NCBI GenBank assembly: GCA_002393195.1
Contig: DGIK01000188.1
Location: forward strand, 14,255 to 31,488
Direction: 5' to 3'
DNA from: Bacteroidales bacterium UBA3824
Lineage (GTDB): Bacteria; Bacteroidota; Bacteroidia; Bacteroidales; UBA3824
DNA: 17,234 nucleotides
Shown here in pieces: positions 1-8,761 of this stretch. A program made the position numbers and the translations under genes. The notes beneath the pieces were generated by a model. It was not told the origin of the DNA and ran no database searches. It worked only from the letters and a program-made list of their open reading frames with translations. Position 1 is the stretch's first letter; each line of letters starts with the position of its first letter.

Positions 1-1257
1 CCCGCCGACGCTGTAAACATCACATTCTCTGTGCGCAACGCATCCACACCCCTCACCCGCAGCAACCCCCTCAGCAGCGACCAAGAGGTTCAGGCTAAGT
101 TCAACCCCGGCGACAAAATCCAAGTGAGCACCACGAACCAGTCGCCCGTTAACTACACCCTGCAATCCGACGGCGCCTGGACCGAGGACCCCGTGGACGG
201 AAAGCCCACCTACCTTCTTTGGAAGGCCAGCGAGCAAACCTTCACCGCCACATACCCCGCCTCGTACAACGGCAACTTCACCCTGCCCCCCGACCAAAGC
301 AACCTCGACCTCATCGCCGCCGCCGACTATATGTCCGTCACCTCAACCATCACCCGCCCCGACAACAAAGGCACCGACATCACCCTCACCCTCGAACGTC
401 AGACGGCGCGCTTGACCGTTGCCATCACATCCTACGGCAATCAGTACGACACCGACAACCAGACCGTCAGCGACTTCAAAATCCTCGGCATCACCCCCTA
501 CCAATCCACCGATGCCGACAACCACAACACCTACACCGCGCTCATTAACCCCGGTTCCGTCAACGACGCCAACTTCGCCAACGACTTCATCACTCTTATC
601 GACGGCGACGACAACCCAAAGACAGTGCAGAAGTCCTCTCTGCCCACCAACTTTGAATTTGAAAAAGGCAAGAGTTACAAGATGACCCTCAAAGTCGGCA
701 AAGACGTCATCAAGGTCGGCGAAGTAGAGGTAACCGACTGGACCGACGACAATGCAATCACAGGCGGCAAGGCTGAGAAGGCCGCCCCCGTCGGCTACAT
801 CGACCTCGGCATCACTGTCGGCGGCAAGCGAATCTTTTTCTCTACCAACCCCACCGCCACCACAACGGCCTGGTCAGACCTTACCGACGAACAGAAAGCC
901 GCCCTGCCCACCAAAGACGAGTTGGACGCCCTCTGTAATCAATGCCATTGGGTGGGGGTAAACAGCAAATTTTACATATTCAAGGCCCATCCGGATCACA
1001 TGCCGCAATCCGGCACCGCCGACAAAAGTTTCCAAGACAACCCCTATAATACGACTACTGAAGATTACCTCATGTTGCCTTATGTTGATCCTGACATTAC
1101 CCAATACTATTGGTCGCAGTCCACAGACGCCAACGGCATCCCCTACGCCTTGCAGACGCTAACGCCAAATCCAGGCAATCCTACATTTTCCGTTGCCGCC
1201 ACCGATGCTTCCAAAACCACCAACACCTTACTTCTCACCGTAGTCCGCGAAGACTAA
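1..1257 (+). CDS. Fimbrillin-family (Mfa-like) surface protein with C-terminal FISUMP-like domain, 5' partial
   Basis: The reading frame is open from base 1, so the visible 418 residues lack the start and the expected lipoprotein signal. The first GTG at base 31 is not a credible start, because VNITFSV just before it reads like the beginning of the mature fold. The N-terminal half has the pattern of Bacteroidales fimbrillin-like proteins: ITFSV, then a TR-rich stretch, then a GDKI strand, then a short YTL/W segment and FTATYP. From about base 783 a second module begins (GYIDLGI), with LPTKDELDALC and YYWSQST. It resembles the FISUMP/DUF1566-type domain, whose usual motifs are 'LPT..E...L' and 'YWSS'. 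Such proteins are lipidated, exported and assembled as pilus or surface adhesins. Third codon positions are very rich in C, which explains the long open shadow frames. Family assignment is good; the ligand is unknown. Confidence 0.8.
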   Translation, partial: PADAVNITFSVRNASTPLTRSNPLSSDQEVQAKFNPGDKIQVSTTNQSPVNYTLQSDGAWTEDPVDGKPTYLLWKASEQTFTATYPASYNGNFTLPPDQSNLDLIAAADYMSVTSTITRPDNKGTDITLTLERQTARLTVAITSYGNQYDTDNQTVSDFKILGITPYQSTDADNHNTYTALINPGSVNDANFANDFITLIDGDDNPKTVQKSSLPTNFEFEKGKSYKMTLKVGKDVIKVGEVEVTDWTDDNAITGGKAEKAAPVGYIDLGITVGGKRIFFSTNPTATTTAWSDLTDEQKAALPTKDELDALCNQCHWVGVNSKFYIFKAHPDHMPQSGTADKSFQDNPYNTTTEDYLMLPYVDPDITQYYWSQSTDANGIPYALQTLTPNPGNPTFSVAATDASKTTNTLLLTVVRED

Positions 1258-1282
1258 TTCCACACACCACACCACATTTATT

Positions 1283-1326
1283 ACAACACAGCCCCGCCAG
1301 CAATGGCGGGGCTTGTTGTGTTTTTT
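1283..1326 (+). terminator. Rho-independent terminator of the fimbrillin gene
   Basis: A 9-bp perfect GC-rich stem (GCCCCGCCA / TGGCGGGGC) closes on a 4-base loop. With one bulged base it extends outward through ACAACA/TGTTGT, and it is followed by TTTTTT at 1321-1326. It starts 26 bases after the stop codon. The U-tract is on the + side only, so it terminates the fimbrillin gene and not the convergent glycosyltransferase. Confidence 0.9.
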
Positions 1327-1384
1327 GGGGTGGGTTGGATTCAAGTTTCATCCCCGACATTTGGGCGAAGGCGTGAATATTTTT

Positions 1385-2977
1385 TCATTCCGTCCGATAA
1401 ATATGTAGATTAACATTATTATTGGACGGATTGAAAAATTCCATTACCCTATCGGAAAACGATGGCGAACAGGTGGTTTCGTAGGTCAACTGCGGGAAAA
1501 TTTCGCGCAAAGTTGCGAGGCGGTCGGGCATATCGTAATCGCCGCAAATGATTACGTATTGCGGTCGGCGGTCGGCGAATGCGGGATTGAGAAAATATTT
1601 TTCGGAATAAATATTGTGTTCGTGCAGCGAAATGTCGGCGGATTCCGACGAAAAATACAGCGACGGGTCGAGGTCGGGATACGTCTTTCGCAATCTGTAA
1701 ACCTCAATATCCTTGCCCAAATAAAACAACGGCAGCGACTTGCCGCACGTATGACCACGGTCTTCCACAAAAATAGACGAGATGTCCGACTTGTAATGCG
1801 ACAGCCAAACCATAGTCTCCACCTGCGGACGGCGCATATAAGACATTGACGTAAGCACCAACATCGGAGTATTAACGGCAAAAAACAACGCGACGCTCCA
1901 CCGCCTGAGCCACGGTCGGGTGCTGATAAAACGCGATTCGCGCTCAAACCTAAACCACCCCGTGACGCAAAGCATAAAAAACAGCGGCAATATCGACACC
2001 ATAAATTTCTCCTCCTTGTTTGGCAGTAGGTACGACACTATTACATAGAACGTTACGGGAAAAAACAACAGAAAACAATGCCGCCACGACTTCACGTAGC
2101 CATACAATCCGAGCAAGCCCCACGGAAAGGGTATCACCATCGCCAAAATCGAGATGTACATATAAATACTGCGGAATTCCCATTCATTGTTTTGGTAGCC
2201 GTTGACGACATCAGCCACATACTCCCCAAACACGTAAAACGGTGTGCCAAAGGCGATTGTATCCACAAGCCCTTCCAACGCAAAAAACGCAATCGCCGCC
2301 CCAAACAATATCATCACAGCACGCGTAAATCCCGATTTGAGGATATAACAGATGGCACAACCGATGAGGATAATCATCAGATTATAACAAAACGACACCG
2401 ACACGCCGAGCAAAAATCCCGTGAAAATATCGTCGGCAATTTTGTAGGTCTGTTTGCGAGTTTTGGCGAGGCGATAGACGGCGGCAAGCATAATGACCGA
2501 CGCCACACATTCGGGCATATTTTTGACGCACAGATAAGGATAAAACCACAACATCGATGTCAATACGCCAATTGCGAGGGCGGCGCGGCGGTTGGCAAGG
2601 CGGTAAGTGATTCTGTAACAATAATATATAGTCAACATTGACAACAATCCGTGCGCGAGCCTCATTATGAACATCTTGCTCCGAGCGTCAAAAAGATTGA
2701 AAAACTCGCACAGATACAGAATCCCGGCGTTGATGTAGAGATAAACGACGCTATTGCCGTGACGGATAAAACTGTAAATATCGTCGTTCATTATCAACTG
2801 TTGCAAAGTAAGGTCGCCGCTTACGATGTGCTGCGCCGTTTCGAGATAGGCATAATGGTCGAAACCGAAGGCAATGCCCCGTCCAAACAGCACCGCCAAC
2901 AGCCTGAAAAAGAAGCCCATCCATATACAAAACAACAACGGCTTCTCCTCAAAACAATATCTAATGAATCGACGCAT
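1385..2977 (-). CDS. Polytopic membrane glycosyltransferase, GT22/Alg9-like
   Basis: A 530-residue protein with many hydrophobic segments between residues 12 and 385, followed by a soluble C-terminal part. It fits the GT-C class, which transfers sugars from polyprenyl-phosphate donors outside the inner membrane. Features like the Alg9/PIG-B (GT22) family are an acidic first loop after TM1 (FDHYAYLE, 39-46), a VDTIAFGTPFY segment (238-248, compare 'DS.FYG') and NKEEKF followed by ILPL (320-332, compare 'HKE.RF..P.LP'). The canonical HPDE of eukaryotic members is not present, so donor and acceptor cannot be stated. The start lies 3 bp after the stop of the upstream ABC exporter, so the two are one transcription unit. 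That suggests glycosylation of a lipid or envelope polymer the exporter flips. A generic GT39/GT83 member is the main alternative. Confidence 0.7.
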   Translation of the reverse strand: MRRFIRYCFEEKPLLFCIWMGFFFRLLAVLFGRGIAFGFDHYAYLETAQHIVSGDLTLQQLIMNDDIYSFIRHGNSVVYLYINAGILYLCEFFNLFDARSKMFIMRLAHGLLSMLTIYYCYRITYRLANRRAALAIGVLTSMLWFYPYLCVKNMPECVASVIMLAAVYRLAKTRKQTYKIADDIFTGFLLGVSVSFCYNLMIILIGCAICYILKSGFTRAVMILFGAAIAFFALEGLVDTIAFGTPFYVFGEYVADVVNGYQNNEWEFRSIYMYISILAMVIPFPWGLLGLYGYVKSWRHCFLLFFPVTFYVIVSYLLPNKEEKFMVSILPLFFMLCVTGWFRFERESRFISTRPWLRRWSVALFFAVNTPMLVLTSMSYMRRPQVETMVWLSHYKSDISSIFVEDRGHTCGKSLPLFYLGKDIEVYRLRKTYPDLDPSLYFSSESADISLHEHNIYSEKYFLNPAFADRRPQYVIICGDYDMPDRLATLREIFPQLTYETTCSPSFSDRVMEFFNPSNNNVNLHIYRTE

Positions 2978-2980
2978 AAT

Positions 2981-4810
2981 TTAATTTCCAAACCCTTGCA
3001 ACTCGCACAATTTCTTGTACGTACCGTTTTTGGCGAGAAGTTCGTCGTGGCGACCGCGCTCGATGATTTCGCCGTTTTGGAGGACGCAAATCTCGTCGGC
3101 GTTGCGGATTGTCGAGAGGCGGTGAGCAATTACAATGGACGTGCGGTTTTTCATCAGGTTGACAAGCGCATCCTGTACAAGTCGCTCGCTCTCAGTGTCA
3201 AGCGCGGAAGTTGCCTCGTCGAGAATCAGGATGGGCGGATTTTTCAGGACGGCGCGGGCGATGGAAATTCGTTGACGCTGACCGCCAGAAAGTTTGCCGC
3301 CACGGTCGCCGACGGTGTAATCGTAGCCGTCAATCTTTTCTTTGATGAAATCAGTAGCATTGGCAACCTGCGCCGCCGCCGTAACTTCCTCATCTGTCGC
3401 ACTTTCCACGCCAAAAGCAATGTTGTTGCGGATGGTGTCGTTGAATAAAATCGACTCCTGATTGACGTTGCCCATCAAGGCGCGGAGATCGGAGAGTTTA
3501 TAATTTTTGATGTTGATGCCGTCAATCAAAATCTCGCCTTCCTCAACGTCCCAAAATCTCGGCAACAAATCTACAAGCGTGGATTTGCCAGAGCCCGACT
3601 GACCGACGAGCGCGACAGTCTTGCCCTTCTCGATTTTGAGGTTGATATTGCGGAGTACATATTTTTCATTGTAACGGAACGAAACATTGCGAAACTCAAT
3701 CGACGAATTGAAATCGTTGATGCGCACGGGCTTTTCGATTTCGGGAACGGTGGACATATCGTCGAGGATTGCATTTACGCGGTCGAGCGACGCCATACCT
3801 TTCTGGATGGTGTTGAAGGTGCGAGCAAGATCCTTGGCGGGGTTCAATATCTGCGTGAAAATCACCAAGTAAGCGATAAATTCGGACGAGGTGAAAGAAT
3901 TGTCGCCTTTTACAAGAATCAGGTAGCCGCCAATCACCAAGATGAACGTGAACGCCAATATTCCCAAAAATTCGCTCAGCGGCGACGCCAACGAATGTTT
4001 GCGCATAATCTTGTTTTGTAGGCGGTAAACCTTGTCGTTGATTTTCTTGAAACGCTCCTTCATCTTGCCCTCTGCCACAAATGCTTTGATGATGCGAAGT
4101 CCACCGAGGGTTTCTTCCATTATTGTCAACATCTCGCCCGCCGCAGCCTGACCTTTGCCAGAGGTGTCTTTGAGGCTCTTGCCAATCCTGCCTATCACAA
4201 TTGCAATGAAAGGCAATACAAGGAACGACACGCAAGTCAATTCCCAACTTGTATAAATCATATAACTCAGGAACACGATTATTTGTATCGGGTCTTTGAA
4301 CAACATATCCAAACTTCCCGAAATGCTCGTCCTAATTTCCTGAACGTCAGAGGTAAAGCGGCTGAGAATGTCGCCTTTTTTCGATTCCGAAAAATACCTC
4401 AACGGCAAGTCCAAAATCTTGTTGTAAATCCTCCGCTGGAATTGCATCACGGTACCGTTGCTGATTGGCGCCATAAAGAAACTGCCCATATACGCGAAGA
4501 AATTTCTGAAAAACGCGCCAAACAAAACCGCGCCGCCGAGGAACAATAATGCGTGGAATTTGCCGTGCTCCTCGCCTATCTGATACACCTGATAATTAAA
4601 ATGATCCATAAAACTCCGGTAACTCCACTCAAATTCGCCCGGGTCTGCCACGACGCCGCTGTTGGTATTGAACAACGTATCCAAAAACGGTATGAACATC
4701 GTGAAACTAAACAACGAAAACGCCGTCCCCAGCGCGTTGAGGACGATATTGAGAAACGCATATTTCTTAAACGGCGCAAGATAGCGCACAATTACTGCAA
4801 AACTGTTCAT
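2981..4810 (-). CDS. MsbA-like ABC exporter (fused permease and ATPase)
   Basis: 609 residues in the usual half-transporter arrangement. A six-helix membrane domain (about 1-330) is followed by an ATPase domain (about 370-609). Visible motifs are Walker A GQSGSGKST (403-411), Q-loop Q451, signature LSGGQ (507-511), Walker B with D531/E532 and the D-loop SALD, and switch His563 in AHRLS. All are intact, so it should be an active dimeric exporter. The family includes MsbA (lipid A flippase) and multidrug or peptide exporters. The substrate is not readable from the sequence, but the translationally adjacent membrane glycosyltransferase makes a lipid-linked glycan or lipid A-like substrate more likely than a drug. 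It is the first gene of the operon, with a -7 box about 28 bases upstream. Confidence 0.92.
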   Translation of the reverse strand: MNSFAVIVRYLAPFKKYAFLNIVLNALGTAFSLFSFTMFIPFLDTLFNTNSGVVADPGEFEWSYRSFMDHFNYQVYQIGEEHGKFHALLFLGGAVLFGAFFRNFFAYMGSFFMAPISNGTVMQFQRRIYNKILDLPLRYFSESKKGDILSRFTSDVQEIRTSISGSLDMLFKDPIQIIVFLSYMIYTSWELTCVSFLVLPFIAIVIGRIGKSLKDTSGKGQAAAGEMLTIMEETLGGLRIIKAFVAEGKMKERFKKINDKVYRLQNKIMRKHSLASPLSEFLGILAFTFILVIGGYLILVKGDNSFTSSEFIAYLVIFTQILNPAKDLARTFNTIQKGMASLDRVNAILDDMSTVPEIEKPVRINDFNSSIEFRNVSFRYNEKYVLRNINLKIEKGKTVALVGQSGSGKSTLVDLLPRFWDVEEGEILIDGINIKNYKLSDLRALMGNVNQESILFNDTIRNNIAFGVESATDEEVTAAAQVANATDFIKEKIDGYDYTVGDRGGKLSGGQRQRISIARAVLKNPPILILDEATSALDTESERLVQDALVNLMKNRTSIVIAHRLSTIRNADEICVLQNGEIIERGRHDELLAKNGTYKKLCELQGFGN

Positions 4811-4837
4811 TTATATCTGTATTGATTGATTCGGGGA

Positions 4838-4845
4838 CAAAGATA
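4838..4845 (-). promoter_or_regulatory. -7 box of the ABC exporter/glycosyltransferase operon
   Basis: On the minus strand this reads TATCTTTG, a full match to the Bacteroidota -7 consensus TAnnTTTG. It would start transcription about 24 bases before the exporter ATG. No convincing -33 TTTG is seen at the expected spacing. The rest of 4811-4953 shows no hairpin or other recognisable signal. Confidence 0.6.
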
Positions 4846-4953
4846 CACAAAAAAACGGTGTTTTGAGCGTTTCCTCAACAAATTCCAGAAAAAAAATTTA
4901 AACGGTTTCCCGCCTCGCCGCGTCTATTAATTACAATCATAAATCTCGAAAAT

Positions 4954-5715
4954 ATGGACTCTTCTAACAAAATCTCTCGCCGCGAAGCGGTGAAAAAAAT
5001 GGGCGCGGTGGCGGCGACGGCTGCAATATCAATGTCGGGCGTTGGCGCGCTCGCATCTTGCGCCGAAACTGTTGCCGCAGGTCTCGACCGACCGCTCAAA
5101 GTGTTGCTCCTCAACGGTAGCCCGAGGCGCAACGGCAACACATTCACGTTGCTCTCCGAAATAGCATCGCAATTGAACAAAAACAAAATCGAAAGCGAAA
5201 TTTTCCAACTCGGCAACCGCCCGATACGCGGCTGTGTGGCTTGCGGACAATGCCACGCGAAGGGGTTGGACAAGTGCGTTTTTGATGATGACGTTTGCAA
5301 CCAAATCGCCGAAAAACTCGCTACCTGCGACGCCCTCGTGGTTGGCTCGCCGGTGTATTACGGAATGCCCGCCGGACAGGTATTGTCGGTATTGCAAAGG
5401 CTCGGATATTCCGCCGGAAAATATATGCAGGGCAAGCCCGCCGCAGCCGTTACAGTATGTCGCAGGGGCGGCGCGACATCGGCGTTCATGTCGTTGCAAA
5501 TGGCGTTTCAGATGTTGAATATGCCGATTGTAACATCACAATATTGGAACATCGGCTACGGCGCGGCACCAGGCGAAGTTGCCAAGGACGAGGAAGGTTT
5601 GCAGACCATGCGCACCCTCGCCGACAATCTCGCCTACATGCTCACGCAGTTTGCAACCGGCACCGCGCAACCTCCCAAACGCGAACAGTGGAAGATGACC
5701 AATTTTATTCGTTAA
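4954..5715 (+). CDS. Tat-exported lipoprotein, flavodoxin-fold NADPH-dependent FMN reductase / iron-sulfur flavoprotein-like
   Basis: 253 residues. The N-terminus has a twin-arginine motif (SRREAVKK, residues 8-15), an Ala-rich hydrophobic stretch, and a lipobox LASC with the lipidated Cys at 36. This predicts Tat export of a folded cofactor-loaded protein anchored in the membrane. The rest is a flavodoxin-like fold. [13 protein letters not shown] (51-63) is the FMN phosphate loop and [13 protein letters not shown] is the second flavin-contact region. Cysteines 94, 97, 100 and 108 form CX2CX2CX7C, the compact cluster motif known from iron-sulfur flavoproteins of the Isf type. Likely role: an electron carrier or quinone/nitro/FMN reductase in the periplasm. 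It is alone on its strand, and its last 11 bases overlap the 3' end of pdxT in convergent orientation. Confidence 0.82.
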   Translation: MDSSNKISRREAVKKMGAVAATAAISMSGVGALASCAETVAAGLDRPLKVLLLNGSPRRNGNTFTLLSEIASQLNKNKIESEIFQLGNRPIRGCVACGQCHAKGLDKCVFDDDVCNQIAEKLATCDALVVGSPVYYGMPAGQVLSVLQRLGYSAGKYMQGKPAAAVTVCRRGGATSAFMSLQMAFQMLNMPIVTSQYWNIGYGAAPGEVAKDEEGLQTMRTLADNLAYMLTQFATGTAQPPKREQWKMTNFIR

Positions 5716-6253
5716 TCATCTTCAAAAAATATTCGTGGACGGCAGTATCGTCGTTGAGTTCGGGATGGAAGGCAGTCACCAACTGTTTTCCTTGTCGGGC
5801 GGCGACGATATTGCCGTCTATAATTGACAGTACGTCAACGCCTTCGCCCGTAGATGCGATGTACGGCGCACGGATGAAAGTCATTGGGATTTTGCGGTCG
5901 ATGCCCTTGAAATCGCCTTCCGTGAAAAAACTTCCCAACTGACGGCCGTAGGCGTTGCGCTTGGCGTCGATGTTCATCGTACCCAAATGATTGGAATCCA
6001 GCATTATAAGCCCGGCGCACGTACCAAATACCGGCAATCCTGACAATATCGCGTCCCTCACCGAATCAAACAGCGAAAGGTCGCGGAGCAATTTGAGCAT
6101 CGTGGTACTCTCGCCGCCCGGAATGATGAGCGCGTCCTTGTGTTGCTGCCAATCGTTGGCATTACGTATAAAAAAACTCTCCACTCCAATCCGAAGGAGC
6201 ATCTGACGGTGTTCCTCAAATGCTCCTTGGAGTGCCAAAATTGCAATTTTCAT
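5705..6253 (-). CDS. pdxT: PLP synthase glutaminase subunit PdxT
   Basis: 182 residues, the normal length. PdxT is the class-I glutamine amidotransferase subunit of the DXP-independent vitamin B6 pathway. It hydrolyses glutamine and passes ammonia to PdxS. The GGES oxyanion region (46-49), nucleophile Cys79 in GTCAGLI, and the His163/Glu165 pair in HPE are all present. Its ATG overlaps the TGA of pdxS (ATGA), so the two are translationally coupled and made in stoichiometric amounts, as expected for the 12+12 complex. Its 3' end overlaps the convergent flavoprotein gene by 11 bp, and no terminator is visible there. Confidence 0.97.
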   Translation of the reverse strand: MKIAILALQGAFEEHRQMLLRIGVESFFIRNANDWQQHKDALIIPGGESTTMLKLLRDLSLFDSVRDAILSGLPVFGTCAGLIMLDSNHLGTMNIDAKRNAYGRQLGSFFTEGDFKGIDRKIPMTFIRAPYIASTGEGVDVLSIIDGNIVAARQGKQLVTAFHPELNDDTAVHEYFLKMINE

Positions 6254-7122
6254 TTTCCGCGTTCAGCCATTAATAGTTGGATTTCTTGTTCGTTGATGCC
6301 TACCATCGCACCGCCAAGATCCTCCGAAAGTTCGGCGATGATATTGGGCTTGTCGTAGTTAGTAACGGCTTTTACGATGGCCTGAGCGCGTTTTTCGGGA
6401 TTGCCGGATTTGAAAATGCCACTTCCCACAAACACGCCTTCCGCGCCGAGTTGCATCATCAACGCCGCGTCGGCTGGAGTTGCCACACCACCGGCTGCAA
6501 AGTTTACCACGGGGAGTTTTCCGTTGACGTGCACAAAATTCACCAGGTCAAACGGCACTTGCAACTGTTTGGCGGCTTCGTAAAGTTCGTCTTCGGAGAG
6601 CGACTTGATGCGGCGGATTTCGCTCTGCATCTTGCGCAAATGCCTTACAGCCTGAATGATGTCGCCCGTGCCGGGTTCGCCCTTGGTGCGAATCATCGTT
6701 GCACCCTCGTTGATGCGCCTCAACGCCTCGCCCAAATCCCTCGCGCCGCACACGAAAGGCACTTTGAATTTGCGCTTGTCGATGTGATAAACATCATCGG
6801 CGGGCGACAGGACTTCCGATTCGTCGATGTAGTCTATTTCGATGGCTTCAAGTATCTGAGCCTCCACAAAATGACCAATCCTACATTTTGCCATTACGGG
6901 AATCGTAACCGCCGATTGGATCGACTTAATCATCTTTGGGTCGCTCATTCTTGCCACGCCGCCGGCGGCACGGATGTCGGCGGGGATTTTTTCCAACGCC
7001 ATCACTGCGCAAGCACCTGCGGATTCTGCGATTTTTGCTTGTTCGGGCGTAGTAACGTCCATAATGACACCACCTTTCAACATCTGGGCCAAATTTCTGT
7101 TGAGTTGTTCTCTGTTTTCCAT
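6250..7122 (-). CDS. pdxS: PLP synthase subunit PdxS
   Basis: 290 residues. A (beta/alpha)8 enzyme that makes pyridoxal 5'-phosphate from ribose 5-phosphate, glyceraldehyde 3-phosphate and ammonia supplied by PdxT. The catalytic lysines are visible as Lys79 (MAKCRIGH) and Lys147 (RTKGEPGTG). Asp22 in IMDVT and the phosphate-binding loop [13 protein letters not shown] are also conserved. Nothing is degenerate, so the cell should be able to make B6 de novo. It is the first gene of the pdxST operon, with a well-formed promoter upstream and an unusual repeat leader. Confidence 0.98.
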   Translation of the reverse strand: MENREQLNRNLAQMLKGGVIMDVTTPEQAKIAESAGACAVMALEKIPADIRAAGGVARMSDPKMIKSIQSAVTIPVMAKCRIGHFVEAQILEAIEIDYIDESEVLSPADDVYHIDKRKFKVPFVCGARDLGEALRRINEGATMIRTKGEPGTGDIIQAVRHLRKMQSEIRRIKSLSEDELYEAAKQLQVPFDLVNFVHVNGKLPVVNFAAGGVATPADAALMMQLGAEGVFVGSGIFKSGNPEKRAQAIVKAVTNYDKPNIIAELSEDLGGAMVGINEQEIQLLMAERGK

Positions 7123-7124
7123 TT

Positions 7125-7164
7125 GTTGATTTGCTGATTTAATGATTTGTTGATTTATTGATTT
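7125..7164 (-). repeat. Five octamer repeats forming the pdxS leader
   Basis: Read on the minus strand, five consecutive 8-base units follow the pattern AAATCANN (NN = AT, AC, TT, GC, AC), ending two bases before the start codon region. The predicted transcription start (about 7166) falls just before the first unit, so the repeats make up almost the whole 5' leader. The leader is A-rich and unstructured, which suits translation initiation without a Shine-Dalgarno sequence. Slippage in such a repeat could change leader length. Confidence 0.75.
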
Positions 7165-7169
7165 CGCTG

Positions 7170-7200
7170 CAAAAGTAGGAAGGGGGAAAATATGTACAAA
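7170..7200 (-). promoter_or_regulatory. pdxST promoter
   Basis: On the minus strand the -33 element TTTG (7197-7200) and the -7 element TACTTTTG (7170-7177) are separated by 19 bases. Both match the Bacteroidota primary sigma factor consensus. This is one of the two clearest promoters in the window. Confidence 0.85.
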
Positions 7201-7226
7201 ATTTCTGTTCCGATTTGGGAAATTTT
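7198..7226. promoter_or_regulatory. Inverted repeat overlapping the pdxST -33 box (candidate operator)
   Basis: AAAATTTC (7198-7205) and GAAATTTT (7219-7226) are perfect 8-base inverted repeats with 13 bases between them. The left arm overlaps the -33 element. The position suits a regulator site, but the arms are AT-rich and chance is not excluded. Confidence 0.3.
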
Positions 7227-7239
7227 TGGTGAGGTTTTA

Positions 7240-7312
7240 GTTTTGGCGACATAAAAAAATTTTATTCCGCCAAAACAGGGTAAAAATCATCTGTTTTGGC
7301 GGAATAAAAACG
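7240..7312. repeat. 73-bp flanking repeat, left copy
   Basis: Begins GTTTTGGCGAC and ends GGAATAAAAACG. It contains a perfect 19-bp inverted repeat, TTTTATTCCGCCAAAACAG (7260-7278) with its complement at 7291-7309, around a 12-base loop. It differs from the right copy (8795-8867) at four positions, three of them in the loop. Confidence 0.95.
7253..7309 (-). terminator. Terminator-like hairpin after the ATPase gene
   Basis: Read on the minus strand, the 19-bp stem is followed at once by seven T (7253-7259). It lies 20 bases past the ATPase stop codon and before the pdxST promoter, so it could end the ATPase mRNA. The stem is much longer than a typical terminator and is shared with the other repeat copy. 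Confidence 0.5.
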
Positions 7313-7329
7313 CCTAAAAAATTGATAAC

Positions 7330-8751
7330 TTATTGATTTTCAAACAAATCACTCAATACAATATTGTCATTTACGATGGAGTGGCTGTTGACATTTGCAA
7401 CACCGTATGTAGTTACAAATGAGAGATTTACGCCACGTTCAATACCCGTTTCAGCCTCAAAAGCCCCCATACGCCTTCGTAGCGTGTTTTCGTAGTCGGA
7501 CGTGATGACATACTCATTCTTGGAAAATTTCATTTCGCAGAGGTGGACCACGCGGTCAGAACGCTCAATCACGAGGTCAATCTGCGCATCACGATTTTTG
7601 CTGCGCCAAGTGCTCACTTCGGTCATTACGCCGTCGATTCCTAACGCCTTCTGAATCTGTTTGATATGCAGCAAACACAACAATTCAAAACTAAATCCCT
7701 GCCACGTGTACAACTTGGGCGTCAAGGAAAGTTTTTGCCAAAAATTGGCATTTGATGTCCGATTGTTGTCCACAAACTTATAATAAAACAGCGTGTAAAA
7801 ATCGCAAATCCTGTAAATTTTGTTTTTTTTGCCGCCGCCAGTCTTGAAACTCGACATAATGAAATCGCATCGTTCAAGGTTGTCGAGGATTTTGGTCATC
7901 TCCGAGCCGCCAAAACCCGCCTTCTGGGCGATTTCGGTGCGCGTGTATCCTTCAGAACACGCTGTAAGCACTTTTATGACGTCAATATGCTTTTCATAAT
8001 TGGAAAACAATGCGGCAAACAGTTCGTCAAATTCTGTACGAAGAACCGCATTTTTGGACGAGAAAAATAGGTTGTCGATATTTTTGGCGAGCGGCAAACT
8101 CTTGTTAATAAGGCTGTAATAGAAAGGCACGCCGCCCAAAATCATATACGCCTGCGCTATCTGATAATTGTCCCAAGTAAAATTTTGACTTTTGAGAAAT
8201 TCTTTCACCTCGCGAAGCGTAAACGGACTCAGATATATCTGCATCGTTATGCGGTTGAAAAGTCCGCCACGATTTTTCAGGATTTTTTCTACAATCCACG
8301 ACGTTGACGAGCCACACGCCACAAACATTATGTCGCTGCGATTGCCCGCCCACGAGTTCCAAAAATATTCCAATGCGGACACAAAATCGCTCCGGCGGCT
8401 ATCAAGCCACGGCATTTCGTCGATGAAAACTATTTTTTTGCGTCGTACTCTACTGTTTTCCAACAAGATACGCAATTGCTTGAAGGCATCCTTCCACGTC
8501 TTCAATTGCAAGTCAAAATTAGAATTGCCGTAACTTTTGATTGCGTCCGCAAAATTTGCAAGTTGCTCTTCCTTGGTGCAGTTGTGCTGTCCGACAAACG
8601 AAAAATCATACTTGTCCTTAAAGAAGTTCCTGATTAAGAACGTCTTACCGATTCGTCTGCGACCATAGACCACCACGAACTCACTTTTTGGAGATTTGAG
8701 GCAACGCTCCAATTCGCGACATTCGTCTTTTCTTCCTATCATTTCTGCCAT
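7330..8751 (-). CDS. AAA/STAND-type ATPase with winged helix and DUF234-like PD-(D/E)XK domain
   Basis: 473 residues, the usual length for the 'archaeal ATPase + DUF234' proteins that are expanded in archaea and Bacteroidota. In order: Walker A GRRRIGKT (30-37), Walker B VFIDE (108-112), a sensor-like ACGSSTSW (145-152), and a winged helix-turn-helix (about 258-305, with GYTRTEIAQKAGF). The C-terminal domain carries a PD-(D/E)XK nuclease signature: Glu356 in FSFE, Asp392 in AQIDLV and EMK (406-408). Both the ATPase and nuclease residues are intact. The biological role of this family is not established; the domains suggest ATP-regulated DNA binding or cleavage. The predicted promoter lies inside a palindrome of the flanking repeat, which suggests autoregulation. 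A start at Met4 is equally possible. Confidence 0.85.
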   Translation of the reverse strand: MAEMIGRKDECRELERCLKSPKSEFVVVYGRRRIGKTFLIRNFFKDKYDFSFVGQHNCTKEEQLANFADAIKSYGNSNFDLQLKTWKDAFKQLRILLENSRVRRKKIVFIDEMPWLDSRRSDFVSALEYFWNSWAGNRSDIMFVACGSSTSWIVEKILKNRGGLFNRITMQIYLSPFTLREVKEFLKSQNFTWDNYQIAQAYMILGGVPFYYSLINKSLPLAKNIDNLFFSSKNAVLRTEFDELFAALFSNYEKHIDVIKVLTACSEGYTRTEIAQKAGFGGSEMTKILDNLERCDFIMSSFKTGGGKKNKIYRICDFYTLFYYKFVDNNRTSNANFWQKLSLTPKLYTWQGFSFELLCLLHIKQIQKALGIDGVMTEVSTWRSKNRDAQIDLVIERSDRVVHLCEMKFSKNEYVITSDYENTLRRRMGAFEAETGIERGVNLSFVTTYGVANVNSHSIVNDNIVLSDLFENQ

Positions 8752-8761
8752 AATTCAAAAG

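Noticed and set aside
31..60. GTG start of the fimbrillin gene at base 31
   Set aside because: The frame stays open to base 1 and the residues before the GTG fit the family's mature N-terminal strand, so the gene begins outside the window.
2651..3448. 265-residue open frame on the + strand
   Set aside because: Spans the antisense of two well-supported genes (glycosyltransferase and ABC exporter).
6277..7137. 286-residue open frame on the + strand
   Set aside because: It lies wholly antisense to pdxS, whose catalytic residues and family fit are unambiguous. The composition is that of a complement shadow.
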